A stretch of 64,000 bases of DNA from Eubacterium sp. (lineage in GTDB: Bacteria; Bacillota; Clostridia; Lachnospirales; Lachnospiraceae), in contig JAFZRN010000007.1 of the NCBI GenBank assembly GCA_017619835.1, positions 1 through 64,000 on the forward strand, in the 5' to 3' direction. The translations under genes were made by a program, and so were the position numbers. The notes below the pieces were generated by a model that saw only the letters and a program-made list of their open reading frames with translations, did no database searches and was not told where the DNA came from. How positions within the stretch are numbered: the stretch's first letter is position 1; every line of letters begins with the position of its first letter. Below, piece after piece: positions 18,273 through 29,629 of the stretch.

Positions 18273-21200
18273 TTACTTAACCTTAGGCTTCTTTGCGCCC
18301 TTCTTACTAAAGAGCTTCTTGTAAGCCTTCTTCATTGAAGCCGGAACCTTGAAGGTTGCCTTCTTCTTGATACCCTTGAAAGCGCCGGCGCCGACATTTT
18401 TAGTCGTAAGCAGCTCGGTCTTAACAGTGATAGTCTTCAGTTTCTTACATCCGTTAAATGCGTTCTTACCGATAGATGCAACATTCTCCCCTATCGTAAC
18501 GTTCGCAAGTTTCTTGTTAGCTTTGAAAGCATTTGCAGCAATAGCTGTTACCTTGTATTCTTTACCGTCAATAAGCTTAACGGTGCTATCGATTGTGAAT
18601 TTCTTCAGCTTTGAAGAAGTAGGGCCTGTAAATGTCACCTCATCGACAGCGGTTATCTTGTAAACACCCTTGCCAACCACTACTTCGTCGCCAACCTTAA
18701 GCGTTACTTCTGATTTATCGGTCGTTCCCGGTTTATCAGGAGTCTCGGATGAACCTGCGTCATCCTGAAGCTTCTTGATAAGAGCTTCCTGCTCTGCGAT
18801 CTTAGCATCCTGGGCAGCCTTCTCTTCTTCAAGCTTCTTGATATCTTCCTTAAGCTTATCGATTTCCTTTGCAGTCTTATCTGCTTCATCATTCAGTTTC
18901 TTAAGATCATCATCTTTTGCATCTACATTTTTCTGGATCTCGTCAAGTTCGTCGGTCTTATCCTGAAGCTCCTGCTTCTTGTCATCGATCTCGTCGGAAA
19001 GAGTGGCATTTGCATCTTTCAGATCTTTTACATCCTTTAACAGAGCTTCAACAAGAGGATCTATCATATCTTTTATCTGGTTATCTGTAGCACCGAGGTC
19101 CTTGCAGACTTCCTTCATCTTCTCTGCATCCTTATAAGCATCCAGATCGTCATTCTTGATCTTTTCATTGTTGATTTCCGTATATAGCTCCATAATATCC
19201 TGGAGAGTATTATTATTTATGGAAGTCAGATTATCAAGGATATCAGCGAGTGAGACATCATTTCTCTCGAGAATCTCAGGTGTAAAGAGAGCGTCTTCAA
19301 TTACAAGAATAGCTTCCTCGGCATGGTGAACCTTTCCTTCTTCTTTAGCAGCCAGCGGAAGCAGGATGTCAGCATGCTGATTATAGTTATATTCTTTATC
19401 AATATTATCCAGATTCTGAGCATCAACGTAACGGATGTTGTCGTAGTAAACAAGTCCGTTATAATCAGTATCATCTCCACTGATTATCAGAACGATATTT
19501 CTAAGATATCCGGCATCGAAAGGATTCTCACAATAATTAGCTGTAATATTATTAAGAGGAATATATACACAGTACTTAAGAAGTTCCTTACCATCAGGTG
19601 TTGTGATGGTTTCGTCTTCTTTAAGAGGATCAAAAAGCTGTTCTCCGGATTCATACCAGTATGGATACTCATTAGGAACTGAAGCAACCGCAAGAACAAG
19701 TGAACCGGTGGTTGCCTTCCCCTTTTCAAGATAAACATTCATAGCAAATGCATCATATGTCTTGCTTGTAGCACTGTCAAATATATTCTGGTCGGTTGTA
19801 AGTCTTGCACCGTCTCCTCGGGTATTTTTTCCAACCTTCAGTTTAAGAGGGAATGTCAGAGCATGATCTCCTTCTATCACCTCTTTTAATGTTATGGTTG
19901 TATGATCCATCTTTGTATTACCGTCAGGTCTCCAGCTCTCTCTTGAATCACTTTCAAATGTCATCGGGAAACCAATGAATTTTCCGGCATTATAAGGAGG
20001 AAGCGGTCTGTCTTCATAATCACCGTTATAACAGCTGGTAAGGGCAATATCATCAATATAAAAGCCTTTTGTATCACCGATCAAAAGCACCATGTTGTCA
20101 AGCTTGTCAGTACCCTCATGAAGGACATGAGTATAATCGGAATCAACATAAGCTACCAGAAGACCGGTTTCAGGATCCTGTGAAAAGTCGTCAGCTGTCA
20201 GTGTCACGGAAGTGGTCTGCCCCCACCAATTAAGTGTGGGTGAAACAAAAACAGGATATATAACCAGCTGATCATCAACAAGATCTTCAAGGCTTTCTAT
20301 ATATACTTTAAATGTCAGTCTTCTGTAAGGAGTATAGGTTGCTGTCGTATTAAATTTTAACCTGACACCCTTATCACCAAATGCTCCTTCACCTTCAGTA
20401 TCTATCGCACTAAGGTATAATGCTTTATTACTATCAGAAATAGACTTTACAGAAAAATCATAATTACTTAACGTATGATTTTGGTCATCTATACGAACAC
20501 AGTTAGCTACACCTGACTGGAAATCAAAAAGCATAAGTTCATTTCCGAAAACAGGAGTCTCATCGCCACGAAGCTTAGCACGTAGATAAATACCGGATAT
20601 AGTAAGATCCTTATTAGAATCATCGGTTGAATAATCCCAGTTAGGAATGCCGTCTGAATCAGTATCTTCAGGCTCTTCTTTAGCTGTAGTCTTAAATACT
20701 TCTGCCGGTTTACCTGTATTTGTAAGTGAAGAATAACACCAGCCTATCTTCATCTCTTCAAGATAGCCAAGCCATTTCTCTGAATTATTAATATATGGAC
20801 CTGTGGTTGAATCAGCCTTAGCAGTGCTCCACTCATCGCAGAAAAGAGCCTTGCCGCTTTCAAGCGCATTTTCAATCTCGGTCTTTAATACACTGTCATC
20901 AAAATCATCAGTCTCTGAATTAAAATGTACCGAATACAGGATCTGATTATCTTCAATTACAGGTGCATTACTAAGGTCGTCAGTATCTATAATAACAATA
21001 TTAGGCGTGTTACCTTCTTCTTTTTCACGAATTATTTGAAGCTGTTCCAGAGAAGAAACCTCGAAGAGAATATTATCCACGCCTGCAGCCCCAGAGGTAA
21101 TTGCATTTAGATAATCTAAATTTAAACTTCGTAAATCAATAATGACATACAAGCCTTTATTAATTGACGTATTTATCGCATATGAAAAAGTTTCAAGATT

Positions 21201-21539
21201 TGCAATACTATCCAAAGCAATACGGATAAAGTCACATTTAAAGTCATATGCAAGAGAATCATAAGACGCTGCATAGTCTATCCAACTATTTTCTGAATCT
21301 GAATGAATTGGTAAACTGACACCCTTAAGCTGCACAGGCTTACCATCCTTGTCGCAAAGCCGTGGATATCCGGCTTCAGAATCAAAAACAACCTTAAGCT
21401 TTCCATACTTCTCATAAGGTGTAACAAAACCCTCCGGTTTAGGAATTCCTGCAGCATTAACACCTGCAGAACCAAAACCGGCAAGTATAAATCCTAAGGT
21501 AAGTGCACCAACGATCAAAAGTTTAATCAATCGCTTCAT
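18273..21539 (-). CDS. Secreted GH5-like protein with disrupted active site, CBM17/28, coiled coil and LRR_5 tail
   Basis: A 1088-residue paralogue of the 1125-residue cellulase. The order is the same: signal peptide 1-29, GH5-like region about 33-300, two CBM17/28-like regions, coiled coil (about 850-920) and LRR_5 tail ending KKGAKKPKVK. The catalytic region is damaged. The segment aligned to FETANEPNG reads FEVSSLEQL, so the NEP motif and its acid/base Glu are gone. The VDWH motif reads IDLR, and roughly 35 residues around it are missing. The nucleophile motif is kept (FCDEWST, Glu236). It should therefore be inactive as a glycosidase but could still bind glucan through the CBMs. AAGGAGGTTACAAA precedes the ATG. 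It is the first gene of a two-gene operon. Confidence 0.85.
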   Translation of the reverse strand: MKRLIKLLIVGALTLGFILAGFGSAGVNAAGIPKPEGFVTPYEKYGKLKVVFDSEAGYPRLCDKDGKPVQLKGVSLPIHSDSENSWIDYAASYDSLAYDFKCDFIRIALDSIANLETFSYAINTSINKGLYVIIDLRSLNLDYLNAITSGAAGVDNILFEVSSLEQLQIIREKEEGNTPNIVIIDTDDLSNAPVIEDNQILYSVHFNSETDDFDDSVLKTEIENALESGKALFCDEWSTAKADSTTGPYINNSEKWLGYLEEMKIGWCYSSLTNTGKPAEVFKTTAKEEPEDTDSDGIPNWDYSTDDSNKDLTISGIYLRAKLRGDETPVFGNELMLFDFQSGVANCVRIDDQNHTLSNYDFSVKSISDSNKALYLSAIDTEGEGAFGDKGVRLKFNTTATYTPYRRLTFKVYIESLEDLVDDQLVIYPVFVSPTLNWWGQTTSVTLTADDFSQDPETGLLVAYVDSDYTHVLHEGTDKLDNMVLLIGDTKGFYIDDIALTSCYNGDYEDRPLPPYNAGKFIGFPMTFESDSRESWRPDGNTKMDHTTITLKEVIEGDHALTFPLKLKVGKNTRGDGARLTTDQNIFDSATSKTYDAFAMNVYLEKGKATTGSLVLAVASVPNEYPYWYESGEQLFDPLKEDETITTPDGKELLKYCVYIPLNNITANYCENPFDAGYLRNIVLIISGDDTDYNGLVYYDNIRYVDAQNLDNIDKEYNYNQHADILLPLAAKEEGKVHHAEEAILVIEDALFTPEILERNDVSLADILDNLTSINNNTLQDIMELYTEINNEKIKNDDLDAYKDAEKMKEVCKDLGATDNQIKDMIDPLVEALLKDVKDLKDANATLSDEIDDKKQELQDKTDELDEIQKNVDAKDDDLKKLNDEADKTAKEIDKLKEDIKKLEEEKAAQDAKIAEQEALIKKLQDDAGSSETPDKPGTTDKSEVTLKVGDEVVVGKGVYKITAVDEVTFTGPTSSKLKKFTIDSTVKLIDGKEYKVTAIAANAFKANKKLANVTIGENVASIGKNAFNGCKKLKTITVKTELLTTKNVGAGAFKGIKKKATFKVPASMKKAYKKLFSKKGAKKPKVK

Positions 21540-21616
21540 TTTGTAACCTCCTTAAACCAATACAATAATATATTATTATATACCATTCAACGTATTATTG
21601 GAATACAGAAATCTAA

Positions 21617-21809
21617 TCATCATCCGCAGTTTTGGCCACGTAGTATTCGGAAATACGCGACTTCGTCGCTTCAAGATTTGCTACGCAAATCAATTTCCTC
21701 ATACATACTTTGGCCAAACCATTCTGGTTAAGGGAATAAGAAAAAGCCCGTCATAGCATGGCAAGCATGCTGACGAGCTTTTTCTTATTCCCTAACCTGC
21801 GGATGATGA
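21617..21809. repeat. Inverted-repeat-bounded, hairpin-rich element after groEL
   Basis: A 13-base perfect terminal inverted repeat (TCATCATCCGCAG at 21617-21629 and CTGCGGATGATGA at 21797-21809) bounds about 193 bases. Inside are small hairpins (GCGACTTCGTCGC; GATTTGCTACGCAAATC), two TTTGGCC copies and the groEL terminator. It has no ORF. It may be a MITE-like or REP-like insertion, or a composite 3' UTR structure. Confidence 0.5.
21730..21795. terminator. Long bidirectional terminator after groEL
   Basis: Arms of about 31 bases (21730-21760 and 21764-21795) share GGGAATAAGAAAAAGC and its complement with a few internal mismatches. They are followed by T-rich sequence in the groEL direction. 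It ends the groES-groEL operon. Confidence 0.85.
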
Positions 21810-21815
21810 CCTTTT

Positions 21816-23753
<1,938 letters not shown>

Positions 23754-23811
23754 TCATTCCTCCTTCTTATATCCATTGCAAATGCTTTGGATAACAAATA
23801 CTTTTTCTATT

Positions 23812-23838
23812 TTAGCACTCATTATACCAGAGTGCTAA
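23812..23838 (-). promoter_or_regulatory. CIRCE operator (HrcA binding site) with embedded -10 of groES-groEL
   Basis: TTAGCACTC, nine bases, GAGTGCTAA is a perfect match to the CIRCE consensus. On the minus strand the nine-base spacer ends in TATAAT, so the -10 hexamer lies inside the operator and HrcA would block polymerase directly. The -35 region is weak. Confidence 0.96.
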
Positions 23839-23895
23839 CACAAATCATATTGTAACACTAATTATATAAAAATCAAGCACTTTTTTAACTAAAAT

Positions 23896-23952
23896 AAATC
23901 AAAACAGACGGTTCAGACTGACTCATTCCGATAGGTCAATCCGAACCGTCCG
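23896..23952 (-). terminator. Terminator of the 1510-residue surface protein gene
   Basis: ACGGTTC-AGACTGAC pairs with GTCAATCC-GAACCGT (partial mismatch in the middle), with outer GC pairs. It is followed on the minus strand by TTTTGATTTATTTTAG. Confidence 0.75.
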
Positions 23953-23979
23953 CTTTTTACTCACTTTACTATCATTTTA

Positions 23980-26900
23980 CTATCTGACCGTTACTTTGAT
24001 CTTGGCTGCGACGCCGTTCTGGGCGTATGCATATACGTAGCATGTACCCTTCTTCTTTGCAGTGATCACGCCCTTCGCTGATACTGTTGCAACCGATTCG
24101 TCGGTGCTTTCGTATGCGACCTTTCTGTGGCGGGCCACCTTCTTATTCTTCTTCTCGGGCACGGCCTTTGCCTTAAGCTTAAATGTCTTCCCGACCTTTA
24201 ATGCAACCTTACCGCCCTTTGCCTTGGTCGTAACCTTCTTATCATTACAGTTCTTTCCGCCGGTTGTGGAAACGTGGATGGTCTTTGACGTTGAAAGAAC
24301 CTTCTTACCGCTGTCTACCGAAACTATCAGGAACTTATAATATGTACCTTTCTTCAGCTTCTTTCCGGCTACCTTCTTTATGGTAATACTGTTCTTCTTT
24401 ACGGTAGTAAGCTTCTCGTATTTGTTTTTCTTTCCGCATTTATTTGCGTAGATGATATATCCGTCGGCTCCGCTTATCTTCTTCCAGGAAAGCTTTATGC
24501 TGTTCTTTGTAACCTTTGTTACCTTTGCCTGAAGTCCTGCAAACTCAGTTCCTGCCGGATCATTATCATCCGGAAGCGCCGCGATTGCCTTATCAAGCTC
24601 GTCCTCCGTGCTGCCTGCACTGAAAGGTGTTTCAGGCTTTGACTCTTCCGGTCCTGCTGAAGGTGTCGGCTGTGTACCGGGGTCCTCAGTCGGCTGTGTT
24701 TCCGGTGTCGGTGTTGCCTGAGCAGGCGTCGGTGTTGCTGTCAATCCCGGATCCGATGTAGGTGTCGGAGTCGGTGTTGGCGTCGGAGTCGGTGTTGGCG
24801 TCGGCGGAGCAGGAAGCTTCGGAATTATCTCCGTCACTTCATCACCGCAGTTATTACACTTCGATACCTTCTTGCCATCAGTAGTTACTGTAGCCTCTTC
24901 TTCATAGATCACTTCATAATCATGACCTGTCGCAGGAATTACTATATCATCCTCAGAAACCTCAAATACTCCGCCTTCGTCAGAGAACGTCTTATGACAT
25001 TTTGAGCAGGTATAGTATTCGATGTTTCCGGCAGTCTCACATTTTGCTTCAACTCTATCAGTCTTAGTCATGTCATGTGTATGATCAAGCTTCGGAATTT
25101 CTTCTACATATTCGTGTCCGCAGACCGTACACTGATACTTTATCTCTCCTGTGCTATATTCAGTTGCGGGAGTTGTAGATATTACCTCATAGTTATGTTC
25201 TTCAGTTTCACTCTCCGTACATCCCAGGTGGATACATTTTCTCGTATGTTTTTCATCGTCTACTGAAGTCCAGTCACCCATTTCATGACCTGTAGCCGAT
25301 ATTTCCTCTTCTTTTGTACCATGACATAAATTACAGGTATATCTGAACACTCCGGCTTCCGTACATGTCGGATATTCTGAAACAAATCCATCATCCCACT
25401 CATGAGCGCCTTCTCCTATATGTGTGTAATCATATTTACAAATCATACTATGCTTATCTTTATCCACATAAGTATATTCCCAATAATGACCCCTGGGTTT
25501 TATAACAAAACTTTCCTCAGGAGCTTCAGTAATACATTGATCGTCTTCAAAACATTTACCACAATCTAAACACTTATAGTATTTTTCATGACCCGAAATC
25601 TCACACTCAGAATATTTAAAAGGAATTTCATCTACTGTATGACCATTATTCACATAATATATCTTGCTATACATACAATAAAAATTATTCAGATAAAAAG
25701 AATCATTCTCATAGTTAAGCGTCGGTATTGATAACGAATAGGGCTTTTTAAATTCAATCGCATCCTGATAGTCATCATCTACAATTAAATAAAACGAAAT
25801 ATAATATAATCCTGGGATAATCTCATCACCGTTTTCAACTTTTGAAATTACGGAAGAATAATACGCAGAAAAGCTTAATTCATATTCAGCTTTTATATAA
25901 GGTTTTGCCTCAGCAGGAGTAACATCAAATGTAAATGATTTATCTGCATACTGTCCTTCTATAGGAATCTTATCAAAATTTATTTTTACATCTGTTATCT
26001 CTACTGTCGGTAGAACCGTCATCGACATTTCCTTAACTGAGCTGCCGGCATCATTTTCAACTTTAACCGAAAATGTATAGGTGCCGGAAGTACCTCCATA
26101 TGCCTTTCCCTTTATATAACCATCAGATGTAAGACTGATTCCGGAAGGAAGTGAACCAGAAACTATGGACCACGTTTTTACGATTGTATTAGTTTCAATT
26201 TTAAAGCCATCCGGGTCCTCATTATAATACAAACCCATTCTTGTATCAGGAAGTGATGAGGTCGTGATCTCCGGTACTGATATAGATATAAACGGTTCTA
26301 AATATACAGTAATACTTGTACTGCTTGAACCATCTATCGCATCAACGTGACCTGATTCATCATTTAAGAGTACATTAACATCTGGTTTTCCATCTGAATC
26401 GACTTTGAATTTAAATCCTGACATCGATCTGAGACTGATTACCGGATAATAATATAGTCCCTCTTCAAATGTATCACCTACTTCCTGTAGACCATATTCT
26501 TCAATTATTTCATTAAATCTATTTTCATCTCCGGCAAATAAAGCCTCCCTCAACTCCTGAATAACCTCATAATAATTCATTTTCTTTTTAGAGGCGACAG
26601 CATATGTAATACTTAATTCAGCATTATCAACAATACGGACATCTGAAGAGGCTGCAGTGTAGCCTGAAGTTGGCATTCCGACAGAACCTTTTTCCATTAC
26701 AATATTTATTTTATCGATTTCCTCGGGTCCCGTAAGATAATCCTTACTTACCAGAAGATAATCCTCTACATTAGTAAGACCATAATCAGGAAAATTACCA
26801 TTAAGTCTTGTAGATTTCACACCGTCAACCTCTTGGTTAAATGCGACCTGACCATTATAGGTACTTCCGGATCCATCAAAGGTATAGCCATTAATGGGTT

Positions 26901-28512
26901 GAAGGATGGCTTTACAGGTATATTTTCTGTTTCCTTCAAATATACCTTCCGTATCTACTTCATTTCCCGATGCATCCTCCCACCAGTATTTATATACCAT
27001 AAATTTATCACGGTCATAATACTGTACATCTACTTGGCTTCTTTCTACAGAATATCCGCTGCCTATAAACCCGGTAGACATATTAACACCTATAGCGCTG
27101 CCACTAAGCGGTAAGCCTTCACACTTATATGTTCTGTGGATCACATAGTAAGTTACATCGTTATTCTTCCATATTTGAGCATTAAATATAGTCGAACCGT
27201 TTCCACTTGCCACTGAACTTCTGGTTATTCCGTTTACCTTAGGATTAATTGTTGATTGATAATCTGCATAATCAAAGGTATAGCCCGACTTCGCTCTTAA
27301 ATAGATTACGCTGTCATAGTATTCACCCTTTTCAAAGGTTTGATCGTTAATTTGAGGAAAATCTCCTTCATGTCCATAAGAAGCCTTAAGCCAATAGCAG
27401 GGCCGCTCGGAAGCGATATAATAAGGAGCATCCTTATCAACAGTAATATTAGATAATAATGCCTTTTTGCCGTGTACCGGTTTGACAACATTTACACTTA
27501 CTTCAGTGATGTTCTCTTTTGATTGTTCAATAGTGGTTGTAAGATCCGATACATAAGATTGCTGGTCAACACCTGTGTTGGTGATTTTGTAGCCTTCTAT
27601 ACCTTCTTCACCAATCACATTCTTACTCATTGTATCAGGATAATAACCAACTGACTGAATAAAAAGCTTCGGACAATTCTGAAGAATGAATTCGGGATTG
27701 GTAGTATCATTAATATATATACCAAAAGAATGATCGGATTTATAATCTTTAACCGGATTATAAGCCTTTAATGATATTTCCTTGTTTGTGGTTATACTTA
27801 CGGTTTTCTTCCTGGCTTGTATACAATAATTCTGTCTTGTACAAATACCATCTATATCAATATCTACAGATGCCTGATTCGAAACAAAAACATTATGTGC
27901 GCTGATTCCGACAGATCCGTAAGTAGCCTCATCATCCATAGGAGTATCAAGATCTATATCAATTATTACATTTCCTTTTATGGTAAGATTTGAATCATAG
28001 GTATTTCCGCCACCAAAGCCAACATGTATACCGCTTTTGGCATTTTTGTAATAACCTGCTTTTAAATTTAAGGTTCCATTAGTGCTACTGGTTATAATGA
28101 CACTGCGGGCTCCATAAGAAACCAACGGCCTGTTAGTATCATCAGAACCAATGGTGTTTGTTCCTTTAACATCAATTGTGACCGTTTTATACAGGACCGT
28201 AGCATCCTGATTTCCAAAATTCAAACTTCTGCCTTTAAATCCATTTAAATATATTTTCTGGTTGTTTTTATCAAAATACAGATTATAATTGCTCGCACTG
28301 GACCTTGCGCTGCTTTCGCCATTTATATAATATGGATTCTCGGAACTCAAAGCTATATTACCCGAAACACCTTCAACCCTTATATTTACAAATTCCACCT
28401 CATCATCTGCAGCCAAAACCGTGCTTCCGTAAAATATAGTAAAACACAGTAAAAAGACTACCGCCGTAATAAAGCCTGATAGTCTTTTAAAATCAAAAAA
28501 ACTTTCTCTCAT
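23980..28512 (-). CDS. 1510-residue secreted surface protein: beta-helix-like, Ig-like, CxxC repeats, fn3 and Big_2
   Basis: A large extracellular protein. The start at 28512 (MRESFFDFKRLSGF) has AAGGAAGGG upstream and yields a signal peptide ending VLAA; a longer frame to 28776 would overlap the DNA glycosylase gene and lacks these signs. The N-terminal third has repetitive beta-strand sequence (TVTIDVKGTNTIGSDD; SNLTIKGNVIIDIDLD). A putative Ig domain lies near 790-890 (SGSLPSGISLTSDGYIKGKA). Next comes a region with six CxxC-type motifs (CLDCGK, CNLCHG, CTVCGH, CSKCHK, CNNCGD and CIHLGC), each tied to an ATGH/RGH motif. Then come a Thr-Pro linker, a fibronectin III domain and a Big_2 domain. 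The last two resemble the tails of the five tandem paralogues at 42826-59985. Ligand unknown. Confidence 0.8.
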   Translation of the reverse strand: MRESFFDFKRLSGFITAVVFLLCFTIFYGSTVLAADDEVEFVNIRVEGVSGNIALSSENPYYINGESSARSSASNYNLYFDKNNQKIYLNGFKGRSLNFGNQDATVLYKTVTIDVKGTNTIGSDDTNRPLVSYGARSVIITSSTNGTLNLKAGYYKNAKSGIHVGFGGGNTYDSNLTIKGNVIIDIDLDTPMDDEATYGSVGISAHNVFVSNQASVDIDIDGICTRQNYCIQARKKTVSITTNKEISLKAYNPVKDYKSDHSFGIYINDTTNPEFILQNCPKLFIQSVGYYPDTMSKNVIGEEGIEGYKITNTGVDQQSYVSDLTTTIEQSKENITEVSVNVVKPVHGKKALLSNITVDKDAPYYIASERPCYWLKASYGHEGDFPQINDQTFEKGEYYDSVIYLRAKSGYTFDYADYQSTINPKVNGITRSSVASGNGSTIFNAQIWKNNDVTYYVIHRTYKCEGLPLSGSAIGVNMSTGFIGSGYSVERSQVDVQYYDRDKFMVYKYWWEDASGNEVDTEGIFEGNRKYTCKAILQPINGYTFDGSGSTYNGQVAFNQEVDGVKSTRLNGNFPDYGLTNVEDYLLVSKDYLTGPEEIDKINIVMEKGSVGMPTSGYTAASSDVRIVDNAELSITYAVASKKKMNYYEVIQELREALFAGDENRFNEIIEEYGLQEVGDTFEEGLYYYPVISLRSMSGFKFKVDSDGKPDVNVLLNDESGHVDAIDGSSSTSITVYLEPFISISVPEITTSSLPDTRMGLYYNEDPDGFKIETNTIVKTWSIVSGSLPSGISLTSDGYIKGKAYGGTSGTYTFSVKVENDAGSSVKEMSMTVLPTVEITDVKINFDKIPIEGQYADKSFTFDVTPAEAKPYIKAEYELSFSAYYSSVISKVENGDEIIPGLYYISFYLIVDDDYQDAIEFKKPYSLSIPTLNYENDSFYLNNFYCMYSKIYYVNNGHTVDEIPFKYSECEISGHEKYYKCLDCGKCFEDDQCITEAPEESFVIKPRGHYWEYTYVDKDKHSMICKYDYTHIGEGAHEWDDGFVSEYPTCTEAGVFRYTCNLCHGTKEEEISATGHEMGDWTSVDDEKHTRKCIHLGCTESETEEHNYEVISTTPATEYSTGEIKYQCTVCGHEYVEEIPKLDHTHDMTKTDRVEAKCETAGNIEYYTCSKCHKTFSDEGGVFEVSEDDIVIPATGHDYEVIYEEEATVTTDGKKVSKCNNCGDEVTEIIPKLPAPPTPTPTPTPTPTPTPTSDPGLTATPTPAQATPTPETQPTEDPGTQPTPSAGPEESKPETPFSAGSTEDELDKAIAALPDDNDPAGTEFAGLQAKVTKVTKNSIKLSWKKISGADGYIIYANKCGKKNKYEKLTTVKKNSITIKKVAGKKLKKGTYYKFLIVSVDSGKKVLSTSKTIHVSTTGGKNCNDKKVTTKAKGGKVALKVGKTFKLKAKAVPEKKNKKVARHRKVAYESTDESVATVSAKGVITAKKKGTCYVYAYAQNGVAAKIKVTVR
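24764..24799. repeat. 18-bp tandem repeat coding Thr-Pro linker
   Basis: Two perfect copies of GTCGGAGTCGGTGTTGGC (24764-24781 and 24782-24799) plus partial flanking copies encode the (TP)n linker of the 1510-residue protein. Copy number could vary by slippage. Confidence 0.75.
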
Positions 28513-28587
28513 TTTTACCCTTCCTTCCAATTTCCGACTGTCATATATGTCAAATATATAATAATAAGATATATAGTAATAATCAAC

Positions 28588-28612
28588 CAAAAAAGGGCTG
28601 AAAACAGCCCTT
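28588..28612 (-). terminator. Terminator of the 8-oxoguanine glycosylase gene
   Basis: AAGGGCTG and CAGCCCTT form an 8-bp stem with a TTTT loop, followed on the minus strand by TTTTTTGG. Confidence 0.85.
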
Positions 28613-28648
28613 CTCTGCAAAAGTATCCATTGGATACCATGGTTTAAT

Positions 28649-29563
28649 CTATCTTTTGATCCCAATTTTGTGTTTCTGACCGTACATGAAGAGGTACTGC
28701 TGGGCGTAACCGGCGTATTTGCCGAAGCGTTTGCGGGCATCCTCTTCGATGATGGCTTTCGGTGTATCAGCCTCATCGTAGTACATGTATTCGCAGATTC
28801 TCTTCATCCATACATCAACGGGAAATGCCTCTCTCCGGCCGAGTCCGAAAAGCAGCACGCAGTTTGCTACCTTTTCGCCGACGCCGTGGATCGACATGAG
28901 AACTTCTCTTGCCTCATCAGTATCGAGCTTCGAAAGCATTTCCAGCGTTATCTCACCGTTATAAACCTTCTCGGCTGCATCCTTGATATATGGTGCCCTG
29001 AAGCCGCATTTGGAGCTTCTTATCTCGTCTTCGGATGCCAGATTCAGCTGTTCGGGCGTCGGGAAGAACGCATCGAACTCCAGGTCCGGCCTGTCGAACA
29101 TCGTGATATCGAACTTCGAGCCGAGCTCTGAGGACAGATTCTTCACAACCTGCTTTATCTGCGGAATCTGTTTATTCTGAGAAATGATAAACGAAATAAG
29201 CGTCTCGAAGAAATCCTGGTTAAGAATCCTGATGCCGCTGTTCTCGTAGATTATATCCTCAAGCCTCGGATCGGCCTCGATGATATATCCCTTGATTTCG
29301 GCATAATCCCTGTCCAGATCAAAATAATCTTTCCAGACCGTATCATACTCCCATTTCTCTGTATTAAAAAATGTCAGCCTTACACCTTCCGAGTCCGGCT
29401 CTTCTTTGATCCGGAGGATCCTGTCCTTCGCAACGATCTCATACTCGAACTCATCCGGATTAATTCCCGAATCAATACGTTCAAAATGAAAACACTGGCC
29501 GCACTCCAGAACATCCCGGAGATGAAAGTCCTTTATATTCTCTATTATGTAATTCTTATTCAT
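28649..29563 (-). CDS. 8-oxoguanine DNA glycosylase (OGG1-like, HhH-GPD)
   Basis: A 304-residue bifunctional base-excision enzyme removes 8-oxoG and nicks the strand as an AP lyase. The OGG N-terminal domain is followed by the helix-hairpin-helix and GPD region: FIISQNKQIPQI (compare the OGG1 NNN-binding segment), SIHGVGEKVANCVLLFG with catalytic Lys231, and FPVDVWMKRI with Asp250. Length fits OGG1-type bacterial enzymes (about 280-310). The ATG at 29563 has GAGG in GAGGCATAA. A terminator follows it, and a REP-like palindrome lies between it and glnS. Confidence 0.93.
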   Translation of the reverse strand: MNKNYIIENIKDFHLRDVLECGQCFHFERIDSGINPDEFEYEIVAKDRILRIKEEPDSEGVRLTFFNTEKWEYDTVWKDYFDLDRDYAEIKGYIIEADPRLEDIIYENSGIRILNQDFFETLISFIISQNKQIPQIKQVVKNLSSELGSKFDITMFDRPDLEFDAFFPTPEQLNLASEDEIRSSKCGFRAPYIKDAAEKVYNGEITLEMLSKLDTDEAREVLMSIHGVGEKVANCVLLFGLGRREAFPVDVWMKRICEYMYYDEADTPKAIIEEDARKRFGKYAGYAQQYLFMYGQKHKIGIKR

Positions 29564-29591
29564 TTATGCCTCGTAAATTTGTGAACTTTTT

Positions 29592-29616
29592 GTGTCCGGG
29601 GTCTGACCCCGGACAC
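29592..29616. repeat. REP-like palindrome, copy 3, full-length form (OGG / glnS junction)
   Basis: A perfect 12-base-arm palindrome with GTGTCC + GGGGTCTGACCCC + GGACAC. It is one of two copies in which the outer arms also pair perfectly. Confidence 0.9.
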
Positions 29617-29629
29617 ATTTTATACATAT

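Noticed and set aside
28513-28776. 88-residue N-terminal extension of the 1510-residue surface protein
   Set aside because: It overlaps the glycosylase gene, has no signal peptide or ribosome site, and hides the clear signal peptide at 28512.
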